A stretch of DNA of 64,000 nt from Pontixanthobacter luteolus (GTDB taxonomy: Bacteria > Pseudomonadota > Alphaproteobacteria > Sphingomonadales > Sphingomonadaceae): contig NZ_WTYP01000001.1 in the NCBI RefSeq assembly GCF_009828095.1, positions 248,001 through 312,000 of the forward strand, in the 5' to 3' direction. The position numbers and the translations under genes are program-made. Position 1 is the first letter of the stretch; each line of letters begins with the position of its first letter. A model generated the notes under the pieces. It made no database searches. It worked only from the letters and a program-made list of their open reading frames with translations, and had not been told where the DNA came from. This document shows, piece by piece, positions 40,799 to 50,596 of the stretch.

Positions 40799-42037
40799 TT
40801 AGACATCGTCTGCGCTGATCATTTCCTCGCGGTCAATCTCGCCGGTCAAGGCCGCCACGGTTGTCGCAACTGCGGCATCGCCGCTGACATTGGTGGTCGT
40901 GCGCATCATGTCCATGATCCTGTCGACACCAGCGACGAATGCGATTGTTTCCAGCGGTACGCCCACTGCGCCAAACACCAGTGCCATCATGATCAGGCCC
41001 GCGCCGGGGATGCCGGCTGCGCCAATCGCGCCCAGCGTGCCCAGGATCGAAATCAGGAAGTAATCGCCCCATGACAGGTCGACGCCGAAGATTTGCGCGC
41101 CGAACAGTGTCGCGAGGCCCAGATACATGGCCGTGCCGTTCATGTTGATCGTCGCGCCGAGCGAGATGACGAAGCTGGATACCGAGTTTGAAATACCCAG
41201 GTTGCGCTGCGCACAGCGCAAGGTAACCGGCAGCGTCGCGTTGGAACTGGCGGTGGAATAACTGACCGCGATGGCATCGATGATACCGCGGAAGAAATCA
41301 ATCACCGGCAGGCGGGCGATGAATTTGATCATCGCGGAATACATGACCAGAATGATCAGCAGACAGCCGAGGTAGTTCAGGAACACCAGCTTGCCCAATG
41401 CCTGAAGCGCATCAAGGCCGAGCGTGCCCGCGACCCACGCCATCAGCGCAAACACGCCAAGCGGGGTCAGTTCCATGACCACCATGGTCACCTTCTGCAT
41501 GATCACAGAACCGGAATCGAAGATTTTCAGTACTGGCTCGCCCTCTTCCTTGGCCATCAGGATGCCAACCCCGATGAGGAGGGAGAACACGATCAGCGGC
41601 AGCACATTGACGTCTGCCATGACCTGAACCGGGCTTTGCGGGACCATGCCCAGCAGCATTTCGCGCCACGTCGTATCATTGGGTGCAGGGGTGGCACCCA
41701 TGTCGATCGAACTTGTGTCGACTCCCATGCCAGGCTGCACAAATGTGCCTAGGAACAGGCCCAGCCACACCGCAATTTGGCCGCTCACCACGAACAGCAG
41801 CAGGGCGCGCCAGCCCACGCTGCCGAGTTTGCGCAAGTCGCCGATGGACGCGATGCCCGCGACAAGGCTGAAGAAGATCAGCGGGACCACCAGCATCTTG
41901 ATGAAACCGACGAAGATATCGCCGATGAATTTGATACTTTCCGCTTCAGGGCCCCAGAAATAGCCCACGATCACGCCCAATATCAGAGCCGCGATGACAC
42001 GCTGCCAAAGCGGAATTGCAAACCAGGTCTTGAACAT
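40799..42037 (-). CDS. Dicarboxylate/amino acid:cation symporter (DAACS family)
   Basis: A 412-residue inner-membrane carrier of the GltP/DctA family, importing glutamate, aspartate or C4-dicarboxylates with Na+ or H+. Visible hallmarks are the serine-rich re-entrant loop (AVSYSTASSNATLPVT), the NMNGTAMY motif (ISLGATINMNGTAMYLG), the second loop (GAAGIPGAGLIMMALV) and the C-terminal DRIMDMMRTTTNVSGDA, which holds the substrate- and cation-binding Asp/Asn. I chose ATG 42037 with GAGG seven bases upstream. Upstream gene of a likely pair with the TonB receptor. Confidence 0.93.
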   Translation of the reverse strand: MFKTWFAIPLWQRVIAALILGVIVGYFWGPEAESIKFIGDIFVGFIKMLVVPLIFFSLVAGIASIGDLRKLGSVGWRALLLFVVSGQIAVWLGLFLGTFVQPGMGVDTSSIDMGATPAPNDTTWREMLLGMVPQSPVQVMADVNVLPLIVFSLLIGVGILMAKEEGEPVLKIFDSGSVIMQKVTMVVMELTPLGVFALMAWVAGTLGLDALQALGKLVFLNYLGCLLIILVMYSAMIKFIARLPVIDFFRGIIDAIAVSYSTASSNATLPVTLRCAQRNLGISNSVSSFVISLGATINMNGTAMYLGLATLFGAQIFGVDLSWGDYFLISILGTLGAIGAAGIPGAGLIMMALVFGAVGVPLETIAFVAGVDRIMDMMRTTTNVSGDAAVATTVAALTGEIDREEMISADDV

Positions 42038-42105
42038 GGGCACCCTCAAAAAGATCGAGCGGAATTCCGCTTCGGTTATGTCAGTCCATCATGGAAAAGG
42101 GGCGG

Positions 42106-43623
42106 TCAGTCAAATGACCAATGCCCCTGCGTCCCCGCTTTGCTGACCTGCCCTGCTGCGCCGACCAGCCCAGGCGCTGCTACCGATAGCCGTTTGATCG
42201 CCTGCGTGTCGGTGGCTGGCACCAGCGCTAGCGTGCGGCGATTGTCATCAATTCGGGCGACAATCACACCCTGTTTCGGGGCACCTGATCGGTCATAAAG
42301 GATCGTATAGGTTTCCAGCTGTGCTGGCCCTTCGTACTCCAGTTCCATTGCGGGAATCTCGCCGCGCGTCGCATCTGCCTCTGCCTGAAAATCGAACTCT
42401 TGCGGGAACGTGCCTTCCGGCTGGGGCGTCTTGGTCAGCAGGATCGTATGGTTGTGCGTTGCATAACCGCCATTTGCGAACAGCAGGCCGTTAGTGCCGC
42501 TTTTACGCAGCGCATCGACCATGCAGGCGGCCGCGTGAGTCATGTAATTGCCGATCGGTCCGCCGCCGAATGTCAGCCCGCCGAACATGGTGATCTGCCG
42601 GCTGGCATCCACGCCCAGCACGCGCCGCGCCATCTTGGGAACGATAGGAAAACAGGAATACAGTTCCAGATGGTCGATCTGTTCGATGCCGATCTCGTTC
42701 AGTTCCAGTGCCCGTTCAAGCGAGACATTCATGCTGGCAGAAGATGCAAAATCGGGCCGCATCAGCGGATCTTCCGCCTCATGCGCGGCAGCGCCCTTGC
42801 CGACATAGATGATCCGGTCATCAGGCACGCCCGCCGCCTGTGCCGCAGCAAGGCTGGTCACGATCACCGCCGCGCCCTGATTGACTGCGGCGTTGGCGAC
42901 CTGAAATTTGGTATAGGGGAAAGCGATCGGGCGGTTATCCGCACTCACCTCGATGATTTGCCGGGCTGTGCGCGGCTCTCGGATCCACGCGCTTTCAGTT
43001 TGCGCCGCGACGCGTGACATACCCGCCCAGATCTCGCCGGATTCCGCTTGCGCCTCTTCCAGCGTTTGGCCGAAGCTATCGCGGGCGGCATTTTCGAACA
43101 GCGGATAAACGTCCGTCGGGGTGTGGAGGCCGAACAGATGCCGCGGTTCCGGCTGGACCGGGGTGCGTTTGGGATAGGGGCCTTTCTTTGCCGCTGGCGC
43201 ATCCTGCGCTGCCAGCGCGGCCTCTTTCTTGCGCATTCCGGCGGTGCGCAAAGCCTCTGCCCCGACGATCAGAGCGATGCTGGCCTTGCCTTCGCCGATG
43301 GCGTTGGCGGCTTCGTTGATCAGCAGGATCGGGCTGTCGCCCGTTGGGGAAGGCGTCTCACGCGCGAAGCCGGGGTCTATGCCCAATGCGTCCTTGATGC
43401 CTGAGATCAGCGTACCGGTCAGTTCAGGAAAACTGATCTGGTTGACGACCCCAAGCCAGTCGGTCTGTTTCAGCAGCCCGCCGCCGGCGTCCTTGCCGGC
43501 TTCGCGTGCAGCCGCGATCATCAGGCCGAGCGAATCCAGCCCCTCCGCCCCGGTGGCGGGCCGGTCGTTGACCTGACCGGAGCCGATAATGACGGGAATG
43601 CGGTTCGGATCGCCCAGCTGCAT
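42106..43623 (-). CDS. Thiolase-like acetyl-CoA acetyltransferase
   Basis: A 505-residue protein of the thiolase superfamily (SCP-x/acetyl-CoA acetyltransferase-like branch). N-terminal strand VIIGSGQVNDRPATGAEGLD and the later GGLTFGGGPIGNYMTHAA match this group, and the segment HLELYSCFPIVPKMA holds a conserved histidine/cysteine region. It is longer than classical thiolases (about 390) because of a C-terminal extension of ~100 residues (from QPEGTFPQEFDFQ) with a beta-rich OB-like look. The exact reaction is uncertain. First of two genes spaced 11 bp apart, with the FAH gene upstream on the same strand, so it belongs to the same catabolic run. Confidence 0.8.
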   Translation of the reverse strand: MQLGDPNRIPVIIGSGQVNDRPATGAEGLDSLGLMIAAAREAGKDAGGGLLKQTDWLGVVNQISFPELTGTLISGIKDALGIDPGFARETPSPTGDSPILLINEAANAIGEGKASIALIVGAEALRTAGMRKKEAALAAQDAPAAKKGPYPKRTPVQPEPRHLFGLHTPTDVYPLFENAARDSFGQTLEEAQAESGEIWAGMSRVAAQTESAWIREPRTARQIIEVSADNRPIAFPYTKFQVANAAVNQGAAVIVTSLAAAQAAGVPDDRIIYVGKGAAAHEAEDPLMRPDFASSASMNVSLERALELNEIGIEQIDHLELYSCFPIVPKMARRVLGVDASRQITMFGGLTFGGGPIGNYMTHAAACMVDALRKSGTNGLLFANGGYATHNHTILLTKTPQPEGTFPQEFDFQAEADATRGEIPAMELEYEGPAQLETYTILYDRSGAPKQGVIVARIDDNRRTLALVPATDTQAIKRLSVAAPGLVGAAGQVSKAGTQGHWSFD

Positions 43624-43634
43624 CGAGTTACTCC

Positions 43635-44645
43635 TTAAGCCTGCACGACTTCCTGTTTGATCGCCCCGAAGATTGAATGACCGTCCTTGTCCTTCATCTG
43701 TATCTTGACGGTGTCACCCGGTGCCATGAAGCGTGTCTTGGCCTCGCCGTCCTTGATCGTTTCGATCATGCGGATTTCCGCGATGCAGCTGTAACCGGCA
43801 CCGCCTTCGCTGACCGGTTTGCCAGGGCCGCCATCTTCGCCCTGATTGGAAATCGTGCCCGAACCGATGATCGCACCGGCACCCAGATTGCGCGTCTTCG
43901 CTGCGTGCGCGACCAGCTGGGCGAGATTGAATGTCGCGTCCTTGCCCACATCGGCGCGGCCGAACGGTTCGCGGTTGTAGTCTACTTCCAAAGGCAGGTG
44001 GATCAGGCTGTCTTTCCACGCATCACCCAGTTCATCAGGCGTTACCGCTACGGGAGAGAACGCCGTGGCAGGCTTCGACTGGAAAAAGCCGAAACCCTTG
44101 GCGAGTTCGCCGGGGATCAATCCGCGCAGCGATACATCGTTTACCAGCATCACCAGTTTGATGTGTCCGGCGGCATCTTCTGCGGATAGGCCCATCGGTA
44201 CGTCATCGGTGATGCAGGCGACTTCGCCTTCCATATCGCAGCCCCAGGCGGTGTCTTTCAGCGGAATATTCTCGCGCGGGGCAAGGAAGTCGTCGGAGCC
44301 GCCCTGATACATCAGCGGATCGTGATAAAAGCTTTCGGGCACTTCTGCGCCGCGAGCTTTGCGGACCAGTTCGACGTGGTTGATGTATGCGCTGCCGTCA
44401 GCCCATTGATAAGCGCGGGGCAGCGGAGATAGCGCCTCGCTTTCGTGGAAGCGTTCGCACGGAACAGCCTGATGTTCGACATCGCGGTAAAGCACTTCCA
44501 GATCGGGTGCCACACGCTCCCAATTGTCGAGTGCATATTGCATCGTTGGCGCAATATTGTCTGCCGCGCAGTAGCGGGTGATGTCCTTGGAGACGACGAC
44601 GAGCTTCCCGTCGCGGGTTCCGTCCTTGATTGTTGCGAGTTTCAT
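43635..44645 (-). CDS. Fumarylacetoacetate hydrolase family protein
   Basis: A 336-residue FAH-fold hydrolase, cleaving C-C bonds of beta-diketo acids; next to a maleylacetoacetate isomerase it is most likely true fumarylacetoacetase of the homogentisate pathway, giving fumarate and acetoacetate. The metal-binding acids are in CDMEGEVACI, and VMLVNDVSLRG plus GSGTISNQGEDGG, IRMIETI belong to the conserved core. The N-terminal ~90 residues form the separate FAH_N domain. It is shorter than mammalian FAH (about 420). Downstream of maiA by 33 bp on the same strand. No homogentisate dioxygenase gene is in the window. Confidence 0.88.
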   Translation of the reverse strand: MKLATIKDGTRDGKLVVVSKDITRYCAADNIAPTMQYALDNWERVAPDLEVLYRDVEHQAVPCERFHESEALSPLPRAYQWADGSAYINHVELVRKARGAEVPESFYHDPLMYQGGSDDFLAPRENIPLKDTAWGCDMEGEVACITDDVPMGLSAEDAAGHIKLVMLVNDVSLRGLIPGELAKGFGFFQSKPATAFSPVAVTPDELGDAWKDSLIHLPLEVDYNREPFGRADVGKDATFNLAQLVAHAAKTRNLGAGAIIGSGTISNQGEDGGPGKPVSEGGAGYSCIAEIRMIETIKDGEAKTRFMAPGDTVKIQMKDKDGHSIFGAIKQEVVQA

Positions 44646-44678
44646 TGGCGATCCCTCTTCCTGGGTCTTGGCCGGATT

Positions 44679-45314
44679 TTATTCCGGGTTGTCGGTTTGA
44701 TTGTCTGGGTGCGCACGCTGGAAAGGCTCCAACGACAGGCACGCCGTTTCGATGCGGGTCATGTGCGGTTTGGCCGAGAAGTCGAAATCGAACCGGCGCG
44801 CATTGTACATTTGTGGCATCAGGACGACCTCGAACAGGCCGGGTTTGTCGAACAGGAAATCGCCAGTGCCCAGCTGGGCGAGGCGTTTCTCGACCGGGTC
44901 CAGTGTCTTGGCGAGCCAGTGGCGATACCACTCGCCGATTTCCTCCTGCGACTTGCCGTATTCATTCTTCAGATATTGCAGCACCGGCAGATTGAGCGGT
45001 GCGTGCAGTTCGGTCGCGATCGCATATGCCAGTTCGCGCGCGGTATAGCGCTCCTCGATATCCGCAGGCAGCAATGGATGCGCCGGATAGGCTTCATCCA
45101 GCCATTCAATCAGCGCCATGCTTTGCGCGCGGTCGCGGCCGCCCGCCTCCAGCATCGGCACGGAGGCAAACGGATTGCGGCTGGAAAATGCGTCGCCCTT
45201 CTGCTCGCTCTTGAGCAGGTTTACCGGCACGTTTTCGTATTCAAGCCCTTTCAGCTGCAGCGCAATGCGGAGCCGGAAGCTGGTGGAGCTGCGGTAATAT
45301 CCGAACAGTTTCAT
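44679..45314 (-). CDS. maiA: Maleylacetoacetate isomerase
   Basis: A 211-residue zeta-class glutathione transferase that isomerises maleylacetoacetate (or maleylpyruvate) to the fumaryl form with glutathione. The N-terminal thioredoxin domain begins [20 protein letters not shown], with the catalytic SSxxxRxR serine-arginine motif. The domain continues with NPFASVPMLEAGGR and the substrate-site region AQSMALIEWLDEAYP. The helical C-domain ends near FDFSAKPHMTRIE. Length equals the family. Its ATG overlaps the stop of the glutaryl-CoA dehydrogenase gene (TGATG), so the two are translated together, and the FAH gene follows, consistent with tyrosine/homogentisate breakdown. Confidence 0.93.
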   Translation of the reverse strand: MKLFGYYRSSTSFRLRIALQLKGLEYENVPVNLLKSEQKGDAFSSRNPFASVPMLEAGGRDRAQSMALIEWLDEAYPAHPLLPADIEERYTARELAYAIATELHAPLNLPVLQYLKNEYGKSQEEIGEWYRHWLAKTLDPVEKRLAQLGTGDFLFDKPGLFEVVLMPQMYNARRFDFDFSAKPHMTRIETACLSLEPFQRAHPDNQTDNPE

Positions 45315-46498
45315 CAGAAGGCTGCAAGGCCCGTAATGGCGCGGCCCAGGATCAGCGCATGGACATCGTGCGTGCCTTCATAGGTGTTTACCGTTTCCAG
45401 GTTCACCATGTGACGGATCACCTGATATTCGTCGCTGATGCCGTTGCCGCCGTGCATGTCACGCGCCATCCGCGCGATGTCGAGCGCCTTGCCGACATTG
45501 TTGCGCTTTACGATGCTGATCATTTCCGGCGCAAACTCGCCCTTGTCCATCAGGCGGCCAACCTGCAGCGATGCCTGAAGGCCGAGGCCAATATCGCTCA
45601 TCATGTCGGCCAGCTTCTTTTGATAAAGCTGGGTGTTGGCCAGCGGGCGGCCAAATTGCTTGCGGTCGAGGCCGTACTGACGCGCGGCGTGCATACAGAA
45701 TTCCGCCGCACCCATCGCGCCCCAGCTGATGCCGTAGCGTGCCCGGTTAAGGCAGCCGAACGGACCTTTCAGACCCTGAACGTCAGGCAGCAACGCGTCG
45801 GCGGGCAGCTTCACCTCGTCCATCATGATCATGCCGGTGGTGGATGCGCGCAGGCTCAGCTTGCCTTCGATCTTCGGCGCGTCGAGGCCCTTCATGCCTT
45901 TTTCCAGCACGAAACCGCGAATGCCGTCGCCATGCGCTTCGCTTTTTGCCCAGACGACAAAAACATCCGCGAACGGCGAATTGCTGATCCATGTTTTCGC
46001 GCCCGACAGCGAATAACCGTCACCGTCTTTCTTGGCATAGGTGCGCATCGAACCAGGGTCGGAACCTGCATCGGGTTCGGTCAGGCCGAAGCAGCCGATC
46101 AATTCGCCGCTGGCGAGGCCGGGCAGGTATTTGCGCCGCTGTTCCTCTGAACCATAGGCCTGAATCGGATACATCACGAGGCTGGACTGGACCGAAGCCA
46201 TCGAACGGTATCCGGAATCGACCCGTTCAATTTCGCGCGCGATAAGGCCGTAAGAAACGTAGGAGGCACCTGACCCGCCATATTCTTCCGGCACGGTCGC
46301 GCCCAGCAGGCCAGCTTTCCCCATCAGCGGGAACAGTTCGGGTGCGCTGGTTTCGTTGCGATATGCCTCTTGCACGCGCGGCTGCAATTCATCCTGCGCG
46401 AAACCGTGCGCGGCATCGCGGATCATCCGTTCGTCTTCGGTCAGTTGGGATTCCAGATTGAACGGATCTTCCCAGTTGAAGGGCACCATGCCAGCCAT
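45314..46498 (-). CDS. gcdH: Glutaryl-CoA dehydrogenase
   Basis: A 394-residue acyl-CoA dehydrogenase that converts glutaryl-CoA to crotonyl-CoA in lysine/tryptophan catabolism. N-terminal [20 protein letters not shown] is characteristic of GCDH. The FAD-binding motif reads [15 protein letters not shown], and the C-terminal part [20 protein letters not shown] carries the catalytic base Glu in TYEGT and the family signature. Length matches. It overlaps maiA by one base. The CitE-like lyase gene lies 66 bp upstream on the same strand, so the run may be one operon feeding acetyl-CoA and acetoacetate units. Confidence 0.92.
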   Translation of the reverse strand: MAGMVPFNWEDPFNLESQLTEDERMIRDAAHGFAQDELQPRVQEAYRNETSAPELFPLMGKAGLLGATVPEEYGGSGASYVSYGLIAREIERVDSGYRSMASVQSSLVMYPIQAYGSEEQRRKYLPGLASGELIGCFGLTEPDAGSDPGSMRTYAKKDGDGYSLSGAKTWISNSPFADVFVVWAKSEAHGDGIRGFVLEKGMKGLDAPKIEGKLSLRASTTGMIMMDEVKLPADALLPDVQGLKGPFGCLNRARYGISWGAMGAAEFCMHAARQYGLDRKQFGRPLANTQLYQKKLADMMSDIGLGLQASLQVGRLMDKGEFAPEMISIVKRNNVGKALDIARMARDMHGGNGISDEYQVIRHMVNLETVNTYEGTHDVHALILGRAITGLAAF

Positions 46499-46564
46499 AT
46501 CTACTCCTGAAACAGTTTTGCCGTTCTCTTGCAGGTGCCAGACTGCGCCGCAAGTGGGATCACT

Positions 46565-47428
46565 TCAAGTGGTGTTGCGTTTGGCTGCATTGTGCAGCGC
46601 GAGAGTGCGCTCAGCTTCGCGCAGATGAAGAATTTCGGTCATTCGGCCATCCACTTTTATCACGCCCTTGCCGGTGTTCTCCGGCAGCGCGAACGCAGCG
46701 CAGATCGCCTGCGCTTTGGCTACGTCATCGCCTGAAGGTGAAAACACGGCGTTGGCAATCTCGAGCTGTTTGGGGTGGATCAGGGTCTTTCCATCGAACC
46801 CCATCGCGGCACCCTGGCGGCATTGCTGCGCCAGACCGGCCTCGTCAGCGATATCGTTGAACACGCCGTCCAGTACCGACATCCCGTTGGCGCGGGCGGC
46901 GACCACGGCCTGCGTCAGCAGCGGCAGGAAGGGCGCGCGATCTGTATCAAGGGTTGCCCGCATTTCCAGCGCGAGATCATTGGTCCCCATGACGAAGGTC
47001 GTCAGATTGGCTTTTGCGGCGTTGGATGCAATTGCGGGCAACTGGGTAAACGCGGTGCACGTTTCCAGCATCGCCCACAGTTCAGGCCCTCCGCCAATCT
47101 GGCTTCGATAGACCGCGGCTTCCTCTGGATGGCAAAGCTTGGGCACCAGCACCGCATCGGGGCCGCATCCGGCCAGTGCAGCGCAATCGGCCGCGCCCCA
47201 TTCGGTATCCAGCGCATTGATTCGCACCACCAGAATGCGGTGGCCGAAACCCCCCTGGTTAACAGCAGCAACCGCGGCCTCGCGCGCCTCCGCCTTCGCC
47301 TCGGGCGCGACCGCGTCTTCCAGATCGAGGATCACCGCATCGCAGTCGGCAGCGCGGGCCTTTTCGACAGCGCTGGCACGGTTCGCCGGCAAATAGAGAG
47401 CGCTGCGAAGCGGGCGAATGTCGCTCAT
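46565..47428 (-). CDS. CoA ester lyase (HpcH/HpaI aldolase, CitE-like)
   Basis: A 287-residue lyase of the CitE/malyl-CoA lyase group, splitting or forming beta-hydroxyacyl-CoA or citramalyl/malyl-CoA esters with Mg2+. Motifs are [19 protein letters not shown] at the N-terminus, the metal-ligand region [17 protein letters not shown], and [20 protein letters not shown] near the C-terminus. No CitD or CitF is nearby, so it is not part of a citrate lyase complex. Its ATG lies downstream of and overlaps acs by 4 bp, so translation is coupled. Role unsettled between citramalyl-CoA and malyl-CoA chemistry. Confidence 0.88.
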   Translation of the reverse strand: MSDIRPLRSALYLPANRASAVEKARAADCDAVILDLEDAVAPEAKAEAREAAVAAVNQGGFGHRILVVRINALDTEWGAADCAALAGCGPDAVLVPKLCHPEEAAVYRSQIGGGPELWAMLETCTAFTQLPAIASNAAKANLTTFVMGTNDLALEMRATLDTDRAPFLPLLTQAVVAARANGMSVLDGVFNDIADEAGLAQQCRQGAAMGFDGKTLIHPKQLEIANAVFSPSGDDVAKAQAICAAFALPENTGKGVIKVDGRMTEILHLREAERTLALHNAAKRNTT

Positions 47429-49374
47429 TTGGCGCGGTTCGCCAGCAGGTCGTCCACTACGGAAGGGTCTGCCAGCGTCGAGGTGTCACCCAGATTGCCA
47501 ACGTCGTTCTCGGCAATCTTGCGCAAGATGCGGCGCATGATTTTGCCGGAACGCGTCTTGGGCAGGCCGGGTGCAAACTGGACCACGTCGGGCGTGGCAA
47601 TCGGGCCGATTTCCTTGCGGACCCACTTTACCAGCTCGGCGCGCAGCTCGTCGCCGCCCTCGACATCGGCGTTGGTGGTCACATAGGCATAGATGCCCTG
47701 ACCCTTGATATCGTGCGGCATACCGACGACGGCTGCCTCGGACACGCTCGGGTGTGCAACCAGTGCGCTTTCGACCTCTGCCGTGCCCATCCGGTGGCCT
47801 GATACATTGATCACGTCATCGATCCGTCCGGTGATCCAGTAATAGCCATCGTCATCGCGGCGGCAGCCATCGCCGGTGAAATAATATCCCGGGAAAGTGC
47901 TGAAATAGGTCTGAAAGAACCGATCGTGATCGCCGTAGACGGTCCGCATCTGGCCGGGCCAGCTATCGGTGATGACCAGCGGGCCTTCGGTCGCGCCGAA
48001 TTGGATGGTGCCGTCATTGTCGACGATTTCCGGCTTGACCCCGAACATCGGTTTGCTCGCGCTGCCCGGCTTCAGATCGGTCGCGCCCGGCAGCGGGGTA
48101 ATCATCGCCCCGCCGGTCTCAGTTTGCCACCACGTGTCCACGATCGGGCAGCGGCGTTCCCCGACCACGCGGTGATACCAGTCCCACGCCTCCGGATTGA
48201 TCGGCTCGCCGACAGATCCCAGCAGGCGCAGCGATTTGCGGCTGGTGCGGGTGACGTAGTCGTCGCCCTCGCGCATCAGGGCGCGCAAAGCGGTTGGCGC
48301 GGCGTAGAATATCTCGACATTGTGTTTGTCGATGATTTCCCAGAAGCGGGAATGGTCAGGATAATTCGGAACCCCTTCGAACATGATCTGGGTCGCGCCG
48401 TTGATCAGCGGGGCATAGGCGACATAGCTGTGGCCGGTGACCCAGCCGACATCCGCCGCGCACCAGTAAACGGGCATCGAACCATCCGGGTTCGGCTGAT
48501 AATCGAATACGTACTGGTGGGTCATGCTGGTCCAGACCGCATAGCCGCCGGTGGTGTGGAGCACGCCTTTCGGCTTCCCTGTGGAACCTGAGGTATAGAG
48601 GATGAACAGCGGGTCTTCCGCATCCATGACTTGCGCATCGCAGTGATCCGCCGCCTCTGCGGCAGCACCGTGCCAATCGGCATCACGACCTTCGACCATC
48701 GGTACATCGGCGCCGGTGTGTTTCAGTACAATCACATGATCGACCGCCACTTTCTCAAGAGCAGCATCGACATTGGCCTTGAGCGGGATCGGCTTGCCGC
48801 CGCGCAGGCCTTCGTCTGCGGTCAGGACGATATTGGACTGGCAATCCTCAATCCGGCCAGCCAGCGCGTCGGGCGAAAATCCGGCGAACACAACCGAATG
48901 CACCGCGCCGATGCGGGCGCAGGCAAGCATGGCGATAACCGCCTCCGGCACCATCGGAAGATAGATCGTAACACGATCGCCCTTCTTGACCTGATGAGCT
49001 TTGAGGACATTTGCGAACCGGCAAACCAAAGCGTGCAATTCGCGGTAGGTGATCGTGCGGCCTTCGCTGGCCGGATCGTCGGGTTCCCAGATGATTGCTG
49101 TCTGGTCGCCGCGCGTTTCAAGGTGGCGGTCCAGCGCATTCGCCGTGATGTTCAGCTTACCGCCTTCGAACCAGCGGATGTGGAAGTCGGCCTCATTGAA
49201 CGACGTATCCTTGACCGTATGGAACGGTTCGATCCAGTCGATCCGTTTCGCCTCTTCCTGCCAGAATGCTTCGGGATCGCTGACCGAAAGATCATATTTC
49301 TGGCTATAGGCCAGCTTGTCGATCAATGCATTTTGCGCCCATGCGTCAGGGACAGGAAAATTGGCGTCGGTCAT
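47425..49374 (-). CDS. acs: Acetyl-CoA synthetase
   Basis: A 649-residue AMP-forming acetate-CoA ligase. It shows the P-loop [33 protein letters not shown] with the acetate-pocket tryptophans, and [20 protein letters not shown] at the domain hinge. The C-terminal catalytic lysine is in [18 protein letters not shown]; this lysine is acetylated for control in other bacteria. Length equals Acs. First gene of the minus-strand run into the CitE-like lyase, glutaryl-CoA dehydrogenase, maiA and FAH genes, so acetate activation is grouped with amino-acid/aromatic breakdown. Confidence 0.95.
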   Translation of the reverse strand: MTDANFPVPDAWAQNALIDKLAYSQKYDLSVSDPEAFWQEEAKRIDWIEPFHTVKDTSFNEADFHIRWFEGGKLNITANALDRHLETRGDQTAIIWEPDDPASEGRTITYRELHALVCRFANVLKAHQVKKGDRVTIYLPMVPEAVIAMLACARIGAVHSVVFAGFSPDALAGRIEDCQSNIVLTADEGLRGGKPIPLKANVDAALEKVAVDHVIVLKHTGADVPMVEGRDADWHGAAAEAADHCDAQVMDAEDPLFILYTSGSTGKPKGVLHTTGGYAVWTSMTHQYVFDYQPNPDGSMPVYWCAADVGWVTGHSYVAYAPLINGATQIMFEGVPNYPDHSRFWEIIDKHNVEIFYAAPTALRALMREGDDYVTRTSRKSLRLLGSVGEPINPEAWDWYHRVVGERRCPIVDTWWQTETGGAMITPLPGATDLKPGSASKPMFGVKPEIVDNDGTIQFGATEGPLVITDSWPGQMRTVYGDHDRFFQTYFSTFPGYYFTGDGCRRDDDGYYWITGRIDDVINVSGHRMGTAEVESALVAHPSVSEAAVVGMPHDIKGQGIYAYVTTNADVEGGDELRAELVKWVRKEIGPIATPDVVQFAPGLPKTRSGKIMRRILRKIAENDVGNLGDTSTLADPSVVDDLLANRAK

Positions 49375-49469
49375 ACGTGGCTCCCAAACTCTTTGGGGCC
49401 AGACCTAATCATCACAGCGCGTCAGCGCCAGTGCCTTGGGGCACTTGCCGCGAATTCAGTGAGCGGAAT

Positions 49470-49829
49470 TCAGTGAGTCGACAGGGCTTCCTGCACCGTT
49501 TCCAGGATCTGGTTAGGCGGGCAGGGCTTTTCGCACGCGAACGCATCAGGATAGCGGGCCTCCATCTCCTTGCGGGAGAAGTGACCCGAGTGGAAGATGA
49601 CGGGCACGTCCTCTTTCATCAGCTGTTCGGCGAGAGAAAATGCCTCTCCGTCGTCGAGATTCACGTCGAGAATGGCGAGATCGGGTTTGCGTTTTTGCAT
49701 GGCGAGCATGGCCGAGGACATATCTGCGTGCGGTCCTTCAACCTGAAAGCCGGCCTCGCTTACCGTCTGGCACAGGTCGAGTGCGATGATGAATTCGTCT
49801 TCAGCGACAAGAACGCGCGGCATTGCCAT
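49470..49829 (-). CDS. Single-domain response regulator
   Basis: A 119-residue receiver domain with no output domain. Acidic pocket residues are in RVLVAEDEFIIALDL, the phospho-acceptor aspartate is in LAILDVNLDDGEAF (about residue 54), the Ser/Thr switch in IFHSGH, and the conserved lysine in ACEKPCPP. Stand-alone receivers like this act by protein contact, for example in phosphorelays with HWE kinases in alphaproteobacteria. No kinase is adjacent. The Cys pair beside the lysine is an unusual detail. Confidence 0.9.
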   Translation of the reverse strand: MAMPRVLVAEDEFIIALDLCQTVSEAGFQVEGPHADMSSAMLAMQKRKPDLAILDVNLDDGEAFSLAEQLMKEDVPVIFHSGHFSRKEMEARYPDAFACEKPCPPNQILETVQEALSTH

Positions 49830-49897
49830 AGTTGATCTCCCTCAGCGCATTGGCGCTTAAGAAATCAACCATGACCCTGCGAAATTGTTCCCTCCGG

Positions 49898-50467
49898 TCA
49901 GAGCTTGCCGAATTTCGCCTCGTAAGCGGCCATATCGTCTGCGGCCAGCATACGCGCCTGTTCGGTCCAGGAATCGCGCCGGATGCGGCCCTGAAATCGG
50001 CCCAGCTCGGCATCGATCCGGTCGATGTCCTGTTCGGTCCAGTTTGCGATCTGTTCGAAGCTGGTGATCTCCATCGCGATCAGCATGGCCTTCAGCTTTG
50101 GCCCAACCCCCTTGATGCGCGACAGATCATCTGCTGCGCCGGTGTTCTCGGTTGGTGCAGCAGCCGGTGCCTGCTCAGCTGCAACCACCGGGCTAGGCGC
50201 AGTCGCCACAGGCTCTGCCACTGCGACCTTGACGGGTTCCGGGGCGGCAGAAACGGGCGCTACTGCAGGGGGGGCGCCTGCAGCCGGAGGGGCGTCGATC
50301 AGCGCCTGATTGCGATTTGCGGGACCTTTGCCTTCGTCCAGCACATCGGTTTTGTCGGTGGCGACGGAGGTTTTGCGCAGCGCGACGAAAATCCACCATG
50401 CGGCGATTATTCCGATCACCAGGGCAATAAGAAACAGCGGCCAGTTGGCTTCAACCAATTCGATCAT
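49898..50467 (-). CDS. Membrane-anchored protein with helix-hairpin-helix domain
   Basis: A 189-residue protein. An N-terminal transmembrane segment (NWPLFLIALVIGIIAAWWIF) is followed by a ~75-residue Ala/Pro-rich linker, then a C-terminal helix-hairpin-helix-like domain: DLSRIKGVGPKLKAMLIAME, FEQIANWTEQDIDRID, GRIRRDSWTEQARML. This C-terminal module is common in alphaproteobacterial proteins annotated as DUF4332-like or flap-endonuclease-like; nuclease activity is not shown. Its start overlaps the stop of a 43-residue membrane protein (ATGA), which in turn follows an OmpA-family gene by one base, so the three are coupled. Role probably in the envelope. Confidence 0.75.
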   Translation of the reverse strand: MIELVEANWPLFLIALVIGIIAAWWIFVALRKTSVATDKTDVLDEGKGPANRNQALIDAPPAAGAPPAVAPVSAAPEPVKVAVAEPVATAPSPVVAAEQAPAAAPTENTGAADDLSRIKGVGPKLKAMLIAMEITSFEQIANWTEQDIDRIDAELGRFQGRIRRDSWTEQARMLAADDMAAYEAKFGKL

Positions 50468-50595
50468 GGGGTGTTGTCTCCTTCATCTTCCATCGGCGCC
50501 GTGTCGGGCGAACGGCCCCAGACCAGCCAGCCCAGACCAAGGCCGATGACATAGGTCACCAGCAATAGAACCATCAATTCAAACCAGATCGGCAT
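50464..50595 (-). CDS. 43-residue membrane microprotein
   Basis: A short gene reading MPIWFELMVLLLVTYVIGLG, then LGWLVWGRSPDTAPMEDEGD and NTP. It has one transmembrane helix and a short acidic C-terminal tail, a good fit to a real small membrane protein. The ATG at 50595 begins one base after the OmpA-family stop codon, and its TGA overlaps the ATG of the helix-hairpin-helix protein (ATGA). The tight spacing on both sides and the absence of stop codons or frameshifts support expression. GAAGGAGA inside its tail is the ribosome site for the next gene. Probably part of a three-component envelope unit. Confidence 0.75.
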   Translation of the reverse strand: MPIWFELMVLLLVTYVIGLGLGWLVWGRSPDTAPMEDEGDNTP

Positions 50596-50596
50596 T

